Origin: Icerya purchasi
Taxonomy: Eukaryota > Arthropoda > Insecta > Hemiptera > Monophlebidae
Reading direction: 5' to 3'
Length of the DNA stretch: 64,000 nt
Assembly: GCA_039619475.1 (NCBI GenBank)
Contig: CM077115.1
Coordinates: 502,531,352-502,595,351 of the forward strand
Shown here piece after piece: positions 50,070 through 60,329 of this stretch; positions within the stretch are counted from its first letter, which is position 1; each line of letters starts with the position of its first letter. The position numbers were made by a program, and so were the translations under genes. Below the pieces are notes generated by a model. That model saw only the letters and a list, made by a program, of their open reading frames with translations. It was not told where the DNA came from and did not search any database.

Positions 50070-51721
50070 TTACAAGGCATGAGGCATAAAGCTCTGGAGC
50101 AAAAATTGAAGAGATTTTTCAAGTTCGGATGAAGCTGCAATGTTATGTCTAGCTAAGAGCTGTATGAATGCAGAAGAGAATGACTCAACTGGGGAGGAAA
50201 TTTGCGAGGGCGTCTCATTAAAAGAATCATCAGAAGTAACAAGATCAGCAGAGTTATTCAAATTAATGGCATTAGATTTCAAAGCCCAACCATTAGATGG
50301 AAAAGGTATGAGATTGGACGGTAGAGACGGAAATTGAGAAGTTTTAGTTTGCGGTTTTTTATTAGATTGACGGTGAAAGTACTGGCCTTTTATTGACTTT
50401 GGTGCTCTCATGTGAGGAAACATTTTTTCAGATGAAGGATTTGTTAATGAAGAGACTGGATCCCTGGGTTGAACTGCGGCTCTGTCAGCGTAAGAAAAGG
50501 CTGATGATGCGAAAGATTTACTTTTCATATCGCAAGCTTCTTGGAACGGAATGTTCTCATAGGCCATAATACGTTTTATCTCCTTTTGTCGAAGCCATTC
50601 AGGGTAGCGTCGATCCAAAGACCGATGATCCCCTCTGCAATTTCGGCATACGGGAACGGAATTAATCGAAGGGCATTCTGAGATTGAATAGTTTAGGTAC
50701 TACGACAAAGATTAGAAATATGACCAAAACGATGGCACTTATTACATTGAATAGGAGATCTAATACTGGGCGATACCTGAAAAATTAATCTAAAAATAGA
50801 GATATGGGAACGAAGAACGGAGGAAACAAATTTAATCTCTACCGATCGAGTGGGCAGACGAACACCATCCACGTTTTAGAAATTCTCCTAACTGAAGCAA
50901 CAGGAATAGACGAAGAGATACCTTCCATGATATCTTCCTCCGAAAAGGAAGCATGCACATCAGAAATTATTCCGAATCGGAAGAAAACATGATTGGGTAC
51001 GAATGCTTTAAGACTATTTTTCCTCATAAAATCATGTTGATCTAAGAATTTATTAGCCGTAACCGCAGAGGGAAATAAAACCGATAAGCGGTTCCCACCT
51101 TGTTTTTTGACGTTTAAACATTCCGTAGTTGATTTAAACAGCAACTTAGCTATGGCCAAGGGATGTGCATTTGCAATATTTTTTTCGAGATGCTCTAAAT
51201 ATATTAGAAAAGGACCAGGGTGGTCTAACGGAAAGGTAAGTTCTTTATTAATATTATTACTAACCATATCGTTGACATCATTATTATTATTATTACTATC
51301 ATTATTATTATAATTACTATTATTATTATTATTATTACTATTGTTATTATTAATAAAAACTTGAATTGAATTGAATTGAATTGAATTATTACTATTACCA
51401 CTATTGTTAAGTGTTCTCTTGTGAATTGCTAATATTAAAGTTTTTGATTGCTTCAAAGGTATTAGAATTATTACTATTTTTACTATTATTATTGTTTGAA
51501 TTATTGCTATTACTGCTATTAATTTTGTTGGGAAGTTTGGATACATCGGACTGCGACAGTCGCAAATCCTTATTGGGGAATGACGTGACTGGCGAGAGAG
51601 GATCAGAAGGTTTGCGTTTCATGGAAACGTCAACTTCCATCAGGGGAAAAGATAACCCCGTCTTTAACGGTTTAGTATCTTTAGAGGAGGCCGCCTGGCG
51701 GCCCCCACTAGACGAGCTCAT
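50070..51721 (-). pseudogene. LINE family R ORF1 (gag-like RNA-binding protein), frameshifted
   Basis: The likely start is the Met at 51721 (MSSSSGGRQAASSKDTKP). Pieces follow in three frames: 51407-51721 (Ser/Asn-rich N-terminus), 50839-51546 (an Asn-rich tract encoded by an ATT-type repeat, then a folded region with FLIYLEHLEKNI and NRLSVLFPSAVTANKFLD, possibly RRM-like), and DGVRLPTRSVEIKFVSS near 50815-50870. The first zinc knuckle, CNKCHRFGHISNLC (C-X2-C-X4-H-X4-C), lies near 50704-50747. The second, with CRNCRGDH, lies near 50630-50665 and continues into the open frame 50070-50618 (LDRRYPEWLRQKEIKRIM). Frameshifts sit near 51420, 50885 and 50690. Proteins of this kind coat the element RNA. 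Confidence 0.85.
51268..51386. repeat. (ATT)n-type and (TTGAA)n low-complexity tracts inside ORF1
   Basis: ATT/ATC triplets on the plus strand give the Asn-rich run in ORF1. Next to them are four to five tandem TTGAA units. Such tracts are unstable and lie close to the ORF1 frameshift near 51420. Confidence 0.85.
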
Positions 51722-52239
51722 CGAATACGCAGATAAATAGGTAAATTACAAAATAAATAAATAATTAAATAAAAAAAATAAAATAAACAACTGAGATAAA
51801 ATAAATAAATAAAAATAAATGAGACGAGTTAACTGTACGAAATAAAATGAATATTACAAATCAAAACTGAAACAATAATCGAAATAGAAAGATAAACGGA
51901 ACGAACTCACCGAATAAATCCTTATCAGCTGTCGAACACGATAAGAGATTAAACACGAGAACAAAAGACCGATTAAAATTATCAAAATTTACAACATAAT
52001 TCTTACCGGCATCGACACAAAAAAAAAATATAACATAATCACAAAAATCCTATCATAACATTTAACTTTCATGACATAAAATTAGGAAATTTTTTCGTTA
52101 CATAAAATTTTGGCATTTTTTCAACATAAAACCTAATTAAAATATAACAAACATTAAATAAAATTGAGACATTTTTTTCTAATGGGGGTAGCCTAAGAAT
52201 TACGTTCTAATTTTTATATATATATATATATATATATGT

Positions 52240-52640
52240 ATGTACACTAATAAATCCATTTATTTGAAATATATGAACAATCGTTTAATTTAATTTTTCA
52301 TTCTTTTATCCTTATTTAACATTACCTTGTAAGTATCTATAGAAGGTTTTAATTGATTTTTTCAATATATTGTTGTGTAGCGCGCTATTTTATGCTGTTT
52401 TATAAAAAACCACTACTCACACAAGACTGCATATTTGTGGTTGTTTTCTTTAGCACTGCATTGATTGTATTTTATTGTAAAATAAATAAACATAATTGTA
52501 TACACAGGAGCCAATTTCGCGCACATCAAAGATGAAAAACATTAATAACTGAATTTAGTGGCTCATGTTTACAAAGATTCTTATTATTTATACGTATTGC
52601 TAATCACACATAAGTAGAAGTCAGATGTTACAGCTAGGCC
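52240..52640. other. AT-rich DNA, nothing recognised
   Basis: The short plus-strand open frame 52353-52535 has no domain. It lies between the TA-flanked repeat and the Polinton terminus. Confidence 0.4.
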
Positions 52641-52835
52641 AGTGGACAGTTAATCTCAGCGGGGGAGATGGGTAAACTTGTAAATGGAATTAAGTGGAAC
52701 AAAATGAACTATAAACGCATAATTTTGTCAATTTCGACTCAGTTTTAATTAATTTTTGAACTATAAGCGCACAATTTCAACAGAAATAAACTATTGATCG
52801 ATAAAATGATATTTTTACTGATATATTTCATCAAC
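52641..52835 (+). repeat. Polinton left terminal inverted repeat
   Basis: It begins AGTGGACAGTTAATCTCAGC and is inverted relative to 62050-62317, which begins AGTAGACAATTAAACTCAGC. Shared internal landmarks are two GAACTATAA(G/A)CGC units about 52 bp apart and GATCGATAAAATGATATTTT. Polinton termini typically start with AG. Confidence 0.7.
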
Positions 52836-53464
52836 TACTTTCCTCTCCCACCTACTTACTACCTTACTGTAAGCATTAGTACATATATCTGCTATATTCC
52901 TTGTTACATTTAATGAGTAGTGCTACTTTTTTCACCTGACGATGTAAGCTACTTTTCCTACTGTGATAAATGGAAACAGACCTGGCTAAACAATATCCTT
53001 CTTTACTTCATTAATCGAATCTTCCAGTTGACGCCATTTTTGAAATGCGATCACATGAATCACTGGCTATATTTTTGATTGCTGCGTAATTTTTCTATAG
53101 CAAATCTAAAATCTTTGTTAATATAAACCATTCATTTTCCCGCTCATTAATTATTTTCTTCTCTAAACTATTAATCGAACCGCTATGTGAATGAATAAGA
53201 GTGGCCATAATGCTAAAAGATGATATCTTTTCATTAACTTTTCTGATAGTGCCATTAGCCTATTTATACTATGTATTTTGAAATGTTATTCGCTTTTGAT
53301 TTTCTTCCTCTATTTTAGCAAACTATGTACTTATAATTTCTCTCGCGATAAACTAGACAATTTCAAACTGAACAACTCAAGTTTACTCTCGATTCCTTGC
53401 TAGCAAATGCTTTCAGCTTTCTGTAGCTTATCATCGTTCATCATTTTAAGATGTGCATCTTGAT

Positions 53465-53716
53465 TCATCTTGTTCTCAATTTAACATGTTTATCGATGCC
53501 CTCTAATTTTGTTTTTACTGCTTTTACACGATTTTCCATTATCGTTTTTGCATCATCCGGTAAAGTGTTTAATTGACGTTTTGTAACGACATCCTTCAGA
53601 TCGTTTCCATCGCTAACAATATGCACTCGTTGATCTAGAAAGCTTACATATCCCGTCTGTACGTGAATATTATCTGAAAGAGCATCTCTAACGATATCTT
53701 TCAAACTAGCAGGCAA
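53465..53716 (-). pseudogene. Polinton-associated hypothetical protein, fragment
   Basis: The open frame of 83 codons lies between the integrase relic and the left terminus. It includes SDGNDLKDVVTKRQLNTLP, which resembles the short segment repeated in fibre-like hypothetical proteins of Polintons and phages. The assignment rests on position and this motif only. The upstream part is lost. Confidence 0.35.
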
Positions 53717-53859
53717 GAGTGCTTCCTATAAATGTTTCCTAGTTATAGCTTTGTTATCGTGCAATTGATCTAGTGCTATAGATCTGACTTTAGGCATATA
53801 TTTTCCATTTTTATGATGTGGCTTTTCTTCTTTGTTTTACACACATTTATTGTCGACTA

Positions 53860-54850
53860 TTTGCTAGATTGGCATCCAAAAATTGTTGGAAATAGAAAAT
53901 CCAAGTCACTTGACTAACGATCGCGATCCTTCACATTGAATAACACATTTGATTAAGTATACATTGGGGTAAGATGGTTTTTTTTTTGTAATTTTTCTAC
54001 AAAAAAAAAAATTACCAACTATGGGATCACCACTTTTATCTTTTAACGTGTATGTAATCAGGAATAAAGACTGCGCACTGATTATAACAAATAGTTCCCA
54101 CATCCAGTTCGGTGTGTACCATTTTTCCAGTACCGCTTTAGGCCTTACTAGTTCAGATCAAATCACCCATTTGAAATTTCATTCAGTCATTCAAACGGGG
54201 GAACCGATTACTGGATCTAGCTCAAACTTGAACGATAGTTTTCTCATTGTATTTTGTAACATTTATCGGAGAAAACTGCGTTGTTCGATGTCGTTTTGCA
54301 TTATAAGCACTGGTCAAATCTGTCAACGTATTTATCCAACGCTTACCACGATGAACGGTGGTAAACTCTTTCCAAATAGCATTTTTTAATGTTTGATTAA
54401 ACTGTTTAGCAATATTCGCTTTAAGCGACAAGTAAGTATTGTAGAAATTAATATTATATCAATCTAAAACTGCGCACACATGCGGATTGTAAAATTCGCT
54501 ACCTTGATCGATTTGTAAATGGTTAGAAGGAACGATATTCTTTTAGCAAGTATTTGTTCGAGAACTTTAGCTACCTCAGCACACCGGTTTCCGTTTTCTA
54601 TGGAAATGTCCACCACGTGAATTTCAAAAACGTGTTAATTATCATTAGCGTGAATTTATAATCGCGATTAAAACACGCGTACTGACGAACATTAACGAGA
54701 TCCTTTGCCAAAGATCATTTAATCCCTGCACTTGCACACATTGTGTTTAGTATCGTGTTCATACAGCTCTATGTAATTTGTTAACTAAGCCGCCTTGTAA
54801 CGAAATAGGAGTTATTAATTTCGGCATTACGTAAATAATTAATATTTAGG
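53860..54850 (-). pseudogene. Polinton integrase with C-terminal chromodomain, broken
   Basis: This is a retrovirus-like DDE integrase that would have inserted the element. Read right to left, a region with VQGLNDLWQ is followed by KDLVNVRQYACFNRDYKFTL (about 54660-54720), where Asn stands at the expected first catalytic Asp. LQIDQGSEFYNP (about 54485-54530) retains the second Asp. KANIAKQFNQTLKNAIWKEF (54365-54425) has Lys where the catalytic Glu is expected. The C-terminal part has TYTLKDKSGDPIVGNF near 54005-54055. The chromodomain starts at YPNVYLIKCVI and continues past a stop to LGFSISNNFW near 53870. Several frames and stops separate the pieces, so the gene is dead. Confidence 0.75.
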
Positions 54851-54880
54851 TAAACAAATATATCCACTTTCACAACCAAT

Positions 54881-55640
54881 CCATCTTATATCGATAAAAT
54901 TTCACTACCTAAATCGGTGTTCCCGTTTCCCCTACTCGCATGCACTAATTGTAATCATTCCACCAACTCGTTCGGATCGTTCCAGTATTCATATCGCCGA
55001 GACGATAATACTGTACGTTTTTTCATATATCAAGCTTTTTTTTTTCATACCAGCATTATCACGATTGGGTGTTGTAGTTAATATGATGAAACAACGATTT
55101 TATAATATTGCGATATTTTAAATCTTTTCAACTTCCTTTTAACACTACCGTTCTCATCGGTGTAATGCGTTTTATTTTTCTTTTTCACAGTTAACCGAGC
55201 TATCAGACCGGGTGTTAATGAATACGTTCTTCCATTCAATCTGTTATCCAAGTGCAACTCTTTAGCGTTCTACGAAATAGATACTTCATCTATAGTTGTT
55301 TTCTCAGTTTGCAGATTTACACCTACTCCATAGACCGGTTCGTTAAAGGTAAGATTGTCCAAGTATTTAGGAGAAATTTTTCATCATAATCTTCACCGTC
55401 TCGGATCCAACTTTTTTCCTTTTATTTTTTCAAAAGACGATGCTGTTCTTTTTTACATTGTAAAACATTGCGAATATCTGATAACGATCGCTAATCGGTT
55501 GTAATACGAAGCCTGATGTTTTAGCGATTGCATTGCGTTCATCTTTAAACAGTTTGCATTTGTTAGCTCTTGCATAATTTGTTCAGTGTTCATTTTCAAT
55601 ATGTGTCTCTTCATTAATTCGAGACAAATCATCAAAACCG
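54881..55640 (-). pseudogene. Polinton linker-region protein between ATPase and integrase, broken
   Basis: The N-terminal part is the open frame 55453-55635 (an Asn/Leu/Lys-rich, probably helical segment). Next come KYLDNLTFNEPVYGVGV (about 55315-55365), NGRTYSLTPGLIARL (about 55200-55250) and YWNDPNELVE (about 54960-54995). I associate this series of motifs with uncharacterised proteins encoded next to the integrase in arthropod Polintons. Function unknown. Stops and frameshifts throughout. Confidence 0.5.
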
Positions 55641-55659
55641 ATTATCATTGTTCATTCTA

Positions 55660-56300
55660 GAGATCGTTTCTCTTCTTGTGTTCTTCCCCTTCTCCTTGTA
55701 ATGTTCTTATCGCTTTCATTAATTTCACCAACAATTATACACCGATCAAATCTTCAACGATACCTTCCGCTGTTTATAGATTTTGACTTGAACAACACTA
55801 TAAATTAGTATTTAATACTTCCGGTACTTTTCGCAACATACTTTTAAATGTATTATATGAACATTCTCCATTCACATGTTCATTGTACACATGTTGTAGG
55901 TCTACATCACCTTGCATGCAAATAGTACTAAGAAATTTGCATTATCTCGCGCAAAATGTTTCAGAATCTTTACATTTGTCTGAGAAAGATAGGAAACAAT
56001 CGATATTTTTATGCCGTCCCATCAAAAAGTATCTTTTTATAAATGCTTGATCTCCGTTTAAGGAGACATTGTCAAATATCAGTACAGAGTGTAGTTTAAT
56101 ACCCGTTTTGTTTGAAAAGGTGTGGTAACCAATTTCTGAAATCGAGTAAACAGTGTAGTTATGCATATTTCGGTTGACAAAACGACTTACTGTGATACGT
56201 TATCGAAACGAAGTCCATTCAAGTGAGTTAGCAAAGTAAATACGATATTCATCTTTCCACAATCGCTAGATGTTAAACAATGTATATTGTTTTTGGAAAC
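55660..56300 (-). pseudogene. Polinton packaging-type ATPase (FtsK/HerA-like), broken
   Basis: In intact elements this P-loop ATPase would pump DNA into a capsid. Near 56240-56280 the reverse strand reads SSDCGKMNIVFTLLTHLNGL, a degenerate Walker A. The open frame 55942-56166 then carries LHSVLIFDNVSL, where the Walker B position is VLIFDN with the expected acidic residue after Asp replaced. FIKRYFLMGRHKNIDCFLS is the GRHxN motif typical of this family. The rest toward 55660 is degraded. Confidence 0.65.
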
Positions 56301-57000
56301 AAAACGTTATGTTTCAAATATGTCTCTTTTCAATGAAATAGAACAAATTTATTAACAACAACATTAATATATTTTACAACATATAAAAAAAGAACGAATT
56401 ATTTTAATCGCACGCATTTCGGAATGGATTCCACCTAGTTTTCACTATCATCGGCAACGTTACTTAAATCTATGTAATCTATTGCTATAATGATCTATAT
56501 TATTACTTAAATACTACACGTTGTATTAGTGAGACGTTCGAGTACCTTTAAGCAGGCTGTAAGATCGGCGTTATCATCAACCTAACGCAAAACTACATGG
56601 ATATTCATGGTAAACGATTAATTAATATTCCCAAAGGAAATGACGCGCTGTAGAAACCGTCAATTGGCAACAGTTGAAGGAGATTAAGCGCGATAGAAGT
56701 AAAAATTACAGGATTAAAAAAAAATATAAATACAATTAGCTTGTTTAAAAGGTCGAATACGTTCACTGGAAGCTTCTTATCTCGCTTTTAATCGTTCGGT
56801 ATGAATTTAGTACCTTATCATCTATAATGATCTGATATGTACGAGCTTGAAACATGTAATTTTGTAATGATCTAAGTTGTACTATACCCGGAAATTTACA
56901 TTTTTTATTTCAATAATGTTTTATTTGTAGTAAATGCTTGATTTCGGAGAATAATTCAACTCGATTTTAGCAAAAAACGGGTATTTTTATCGCGAAACAG

Positions 57001-57177
57001 GAAAATTTAGGTAAACGTCCCGTTTCTCTGTTAAAAATCAGTAAAAATGAGGAAATTTAGGCAAATGTCTCGTTGTTCCGTTAAAAATAGGTAAAAAGTT
57101 ACTATAAAATGTTTTGTCGCAAAATGGAAAATCTTAATTAAACATATCTCACTTTTCAACTAAAAATGGATATTTTT
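57001..57177. repeat. About 50-bp tandem repeat, three diverged units
   Basis: The units start at 57001, 57051 and about 57126 with GGAAA(A)TTTAGG-like sequence followed by (C/T)GTC(C/T)CGTT and TTAAAAAT. Confidence 0.65.
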
Positions 57178-58413
57178 CTTACGGAAGGGAAATTTGAATT
57201 AAAAATCAGTAATTTTTCTGAATTAATATTAATTTTTAAAAAACAAATTCTGTTAAATTGTTTCTTTAATTAACCCTCTATAAGTAAATATTAAATAAAA
57301 CATTGTTAAACCTTGTTTATTATTATTTTAAAATATTTATCTATATTATTGTGAAATGTATTTATTATTCATTAGTCCAATCCTGTGCATTCTTGTATAA
57401 AACTAAAAAAAAAGGACATTTTTATTTATATTTAAAAAAAACAACAAAATACAGCCGCATATTATCACTTTATTAAAAGATTTATTACTTACACATATTA
57501 TTTCTCTTTTTTATAAAATTTTTCTATCAACTCCTCATAACGCTTCTTTCCTAAATTACTTTCTTCACTTCCTTTTTAATAACTTATATATTTATTCAAT
57601 GCCGTATATTTTAATCTCGCTCAAATTTCATCTCTATCCAAGTAATTTATTGACAAAATAATTGACTGCTCTTTTGCTTCTATGTTTACTATTTTCAGAC
57701 ATTTTATTATTACACGCTGAACAATTGCTTGTAAAAGTGAAAACTATATCATATTCGTTAATTTTAATTATTTAATAAATCAAAATGTGTAATATTTTGA
57801 AAAATATTTTTAATATAGTATGAAATAGACCTCTAAATCTTGGATATCTATTTTTTGAATTAAAATCGGTTTCGTTCGGTATCCAAAATTTCAGGATACC
57901 GTATTTTTTGAACATGAATGCATTTCTACAAAAAATAAAATAATAAAAATATTTATTTATCACACGGTAAAATTTAACTGTTTTATTCTAAAGACCATCA
58001 AAACAAAAAGCGATACATTAATAATCCATAAATTTTTAATAACATTATTTTTTAAAATATAAACTTACCGTTAGTTGTTGTTTTTTTTTTACCAAAAAAA
58101 GTAAAAACCCGGAAAACGTAGAATAAAAAGCGATAAAACAGACCGAACGATCTGCGCGTATAAGAACATCCGTTTATATCAATTTTTTCCCTTTCACTTA
58201 TTATTAGGTCTATTTGAAAATCTAAAATGTTATTTAATACTCACTAAACACGAATAATTAGCAAAAAATTATCTTCCAAATAACATTAAACTAATTTTGC
58301 AACTTTGTTTCAAGATAGTCTCTGTCAGATGAAATTTATTAAGCTTAGTAATATTATTTAACCTCGCCCGTACGATTATTTTAAACGCCGATATTTATTC
58401 CAACCTTTTTTCG

Positions 58414-58415
<2 letters not shown>

Positions 58416-58456
<41 letters not shown>
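58416..58456. repeat. (TA)n microsatellite
   Basis: About 40 bp of uninterrupted TA. Confidence 0.9.
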
Positions 58457-58458
<2 letters not shown>

Positions 58459-58613
58459 ATAAAAAGAAAAAAGATAAAATATATTCGAAACATTTTCTCT
58501 ATTATATTTTACATTAATAATTCTTCTCGTGAAAAAAGTATACGTAAAATAAATTGCGAAGGAAGTGGTATTTTTATAAATCCCAAATCCATCTATAATT
58601 TATATCGGTCCAA

Positions 58614-58870
58614 TCAATGTCGTCGTGCGCCACTTCTAGCGGTAACGGGTCTGAGCATTTTAATGTATCTTCCTTTTATTTTTACCCTCACTAATCGAGA
58701 AAAATTCTTTATCCACTTGTAATGACAAAACCTATCTTCTCCGTGCCAGTACGGAATACTCGTATGTTTCCTCCACTTCGCTCTATTTACATGTTTCACA
58801 TCTGCTTTCACTACTTCAATGTTATGTTCAAACTGCGTAGCACAATCGGGAATTGTGTTACCTTGTACAA
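58614..58870 (-). pseudogene. Possible fragment of Polinton DNA polymerase B (N-terminal region)
   Basis: The minus-strand frame (open 58614-58811, continuing upstream) reads IPYWHGEDRFCHYKWIKNFS and then RLV. The HYxxIKNFSRLV string is one I associate with the region ahead of the exonuclease domain in Polinton-type protein-primed polymerases. The downstream Cys-rich motif and all catalytic polymerase motifs (such as DTD) were not found. The assignment depends mainly on this one motif and on its position in the relic. Confidence 0.4.
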
Positions 58871-60208
58871 CAATTAATCATAATACCGTTGTTACCTTCG
58901 AATTCCATTACATTGCGAACCGTTCTAATTCCGGATTAAATGATAAAATTGTAAACTTTTTCTAATAGACGAAACTTCAACATCAAGTACCGAGGATAGA
59001 CGAATTTAGTTAATACTGCAAATTCGAAACTTTTATCAAACAGATCGTTTATGTATACAATGGCGCGGTGTAACTTTTTTTTTTTTTTTTTTTTTTTTTT
59101 TGGCCCTTAATTTCGTCTCTTAATTCCCTTTGTACGGATAAAACTTCTGTTTTATTACTTTCTTCATTAACATTGTTTCTCCTTCGTTTTTTCTATCGCT
59201 ATTCATATTTACCTCATAATCAAATAATTCGCGGGTAAAATTTAATCGGATGCTGGTGCTACCGTTTACATTTAAGAAGTCGATGTTTGATTTTCTTCCC
59301 TTTTTTTTTTTTCTTTTTAAAATGCCGGAAAACAATAGTAATAACGAAATTAGAAGTCTGAGCTTCTAACGCGAACGTTAGCAAAATGCATAATTTTTTA
59401 AACGTTTCAACTTATAATTGAGATTTTGACGCTAAATTTACTCTTTTTAAAGTAATTTTGTAAAAGTAATCCGATAGAATAACCTTCCCCGATATCTTCT
59501 TTTTTTTTTATTTTTGCGCAATATATTTCTGAAAACAATTTATCTGACGATTCGAATAAAATTATTACATCCCTGATATAGCGGATGTTACAGTTGCATC
59601 GATGCGACCATTAGCCTAAGGTTTTCAAACAGCCATGTTGTTCCGACACGTTTGATGTAATAACGCTTTCGAACATATAACTCATATTACTATCCATTAA
59701 GAGAGGGTACAACAAAAATTTTACAAATTGTTATATTAAAGTTTAATGGAAAGAAAAAAAAACTCGATTTATTTCTAGCATAATTACCAACGCATTATCG
59801 GATTGTAATCGATATCGTACTTCTTCTCCCGACGGTAAATTTAATTAACATTCTGTTTATCAAACGCTCGAATAATAAAGAAGCAATTTGTAATTGTAAA
59901 AAGTGTATAAGAATGAGAGAAATGTAAAAACTCGGAAAAATGTTTATCAAATATCTAGGTTATCGAATATGTGTGTATCTGTGCGTATGTAATAGAATAC
60001 ATCAACGATGAATACAAGTATATGAATAATAGCGGTAAAAATATCTCTAATTGTGAATATAGCTATTTCTTTTTTTATTCCAGATTTACTCACTCATTCT
60101 ATCGCTAGTGTAAGTCACCTTCATACGATACTAGAATACATATGCGCATCTTATATGAACGTAATATTATATTATTTTATTAATTTAACACGTTACAAAA
60201 AAAATTCG
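58871..60208. other. AT-rich interior of the Polinton relic, unassigned
   Basis: A T-run of about 26 bases lies at 59076-59101. The minus-strand open frame 59120-59335 is Lys/Asn-rich and unrecognised. Confidence 0.4.
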
Positions 60209-60283
60209 TTCAAAAGTCTAGTTCTAAGTATCGAAATTCAAATATTTTCAGCAGTCTCTGGAAATTTCACCCGTTCAACGCCT
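60209..60283 (+). repeat. Direct repeat, left member
   Basis: It shares TATCGAAATT.AAA.ATTTTCAGCA and GGAAATTTCACCC with 61913-61985 in the same orientation. The pair flanks the R insertion. Confidence 0.65.
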
Positions 60284-60329
60284 GTAAAAACAATCTTTTT
60301 TTTTTTATCAACTCTGGTATAAACAACTC

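Larger units (their letters stand above)
45932..51974 (-). mobile_element. Nearly full-length LINE family R element (reference copy)
   Basis: This is a non-LTR retrotransposon of about 6.04 kb, read right to left: 5' UTR (51722-51974), ORF1 (gag-like), a spacer of about 300 bp, ORF2 (endonuclease-RT-RNase H-Cys/His), a 3' UTR of about 75 bp, and a poly(A) tail seen as T at 45932-45951. The RNase H domain together with an AP endonuclease places it in the I/R1/LOA-like group rather than Jockey, L1 or RTE. The exact clade needs a tree. The insertion point is precise because copy C of the TA-flanked repeat is split by it. A target duplication could not be resolved because the left junction merges with the T-run. 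Lesions are few, so it is recent but not coding-complete. Confidence 0.92.
45852..52218 (+). repeat. TA-flanked repeat, copy C, split by a LINE
   Basis: The left part (45852 to about 45931) runs from AACTCGGTCATTTTGACC to TTCTATAC. The right part resumes at about 51975 with TAAAATTATCAAAATTTACA and ends with the right inverted-repeat arm TAAGAATTACGTTCTAA at 52194-52210. Joined without the insert, it would be about 320 bp and collinear with copy A. (TA)n tracts lie at 45824-45850 and 52217-52238. The left part contains a perfect hairpin, AAGGGGC-AGT-GCCCCTT. Confidence 0.8.
56301..58600. other. AT-rich interior of the Polinton relic, unassigned
   Basis: No recognisable Polinton gene. Holds a roughly 50-bp tandem repeat (57001-57177) and a (TA)n at 58416-58456. 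The open frame 57772-57963 has no domain. Confidence 0.4.

Noticed and set aside
49751..50140. 129-codon minus-strand frame between ORF1 and ORF2
   Set aside because: Phe-rich and spanning a T-run; lies in the intergenic spacer of the LINE with no known domain.
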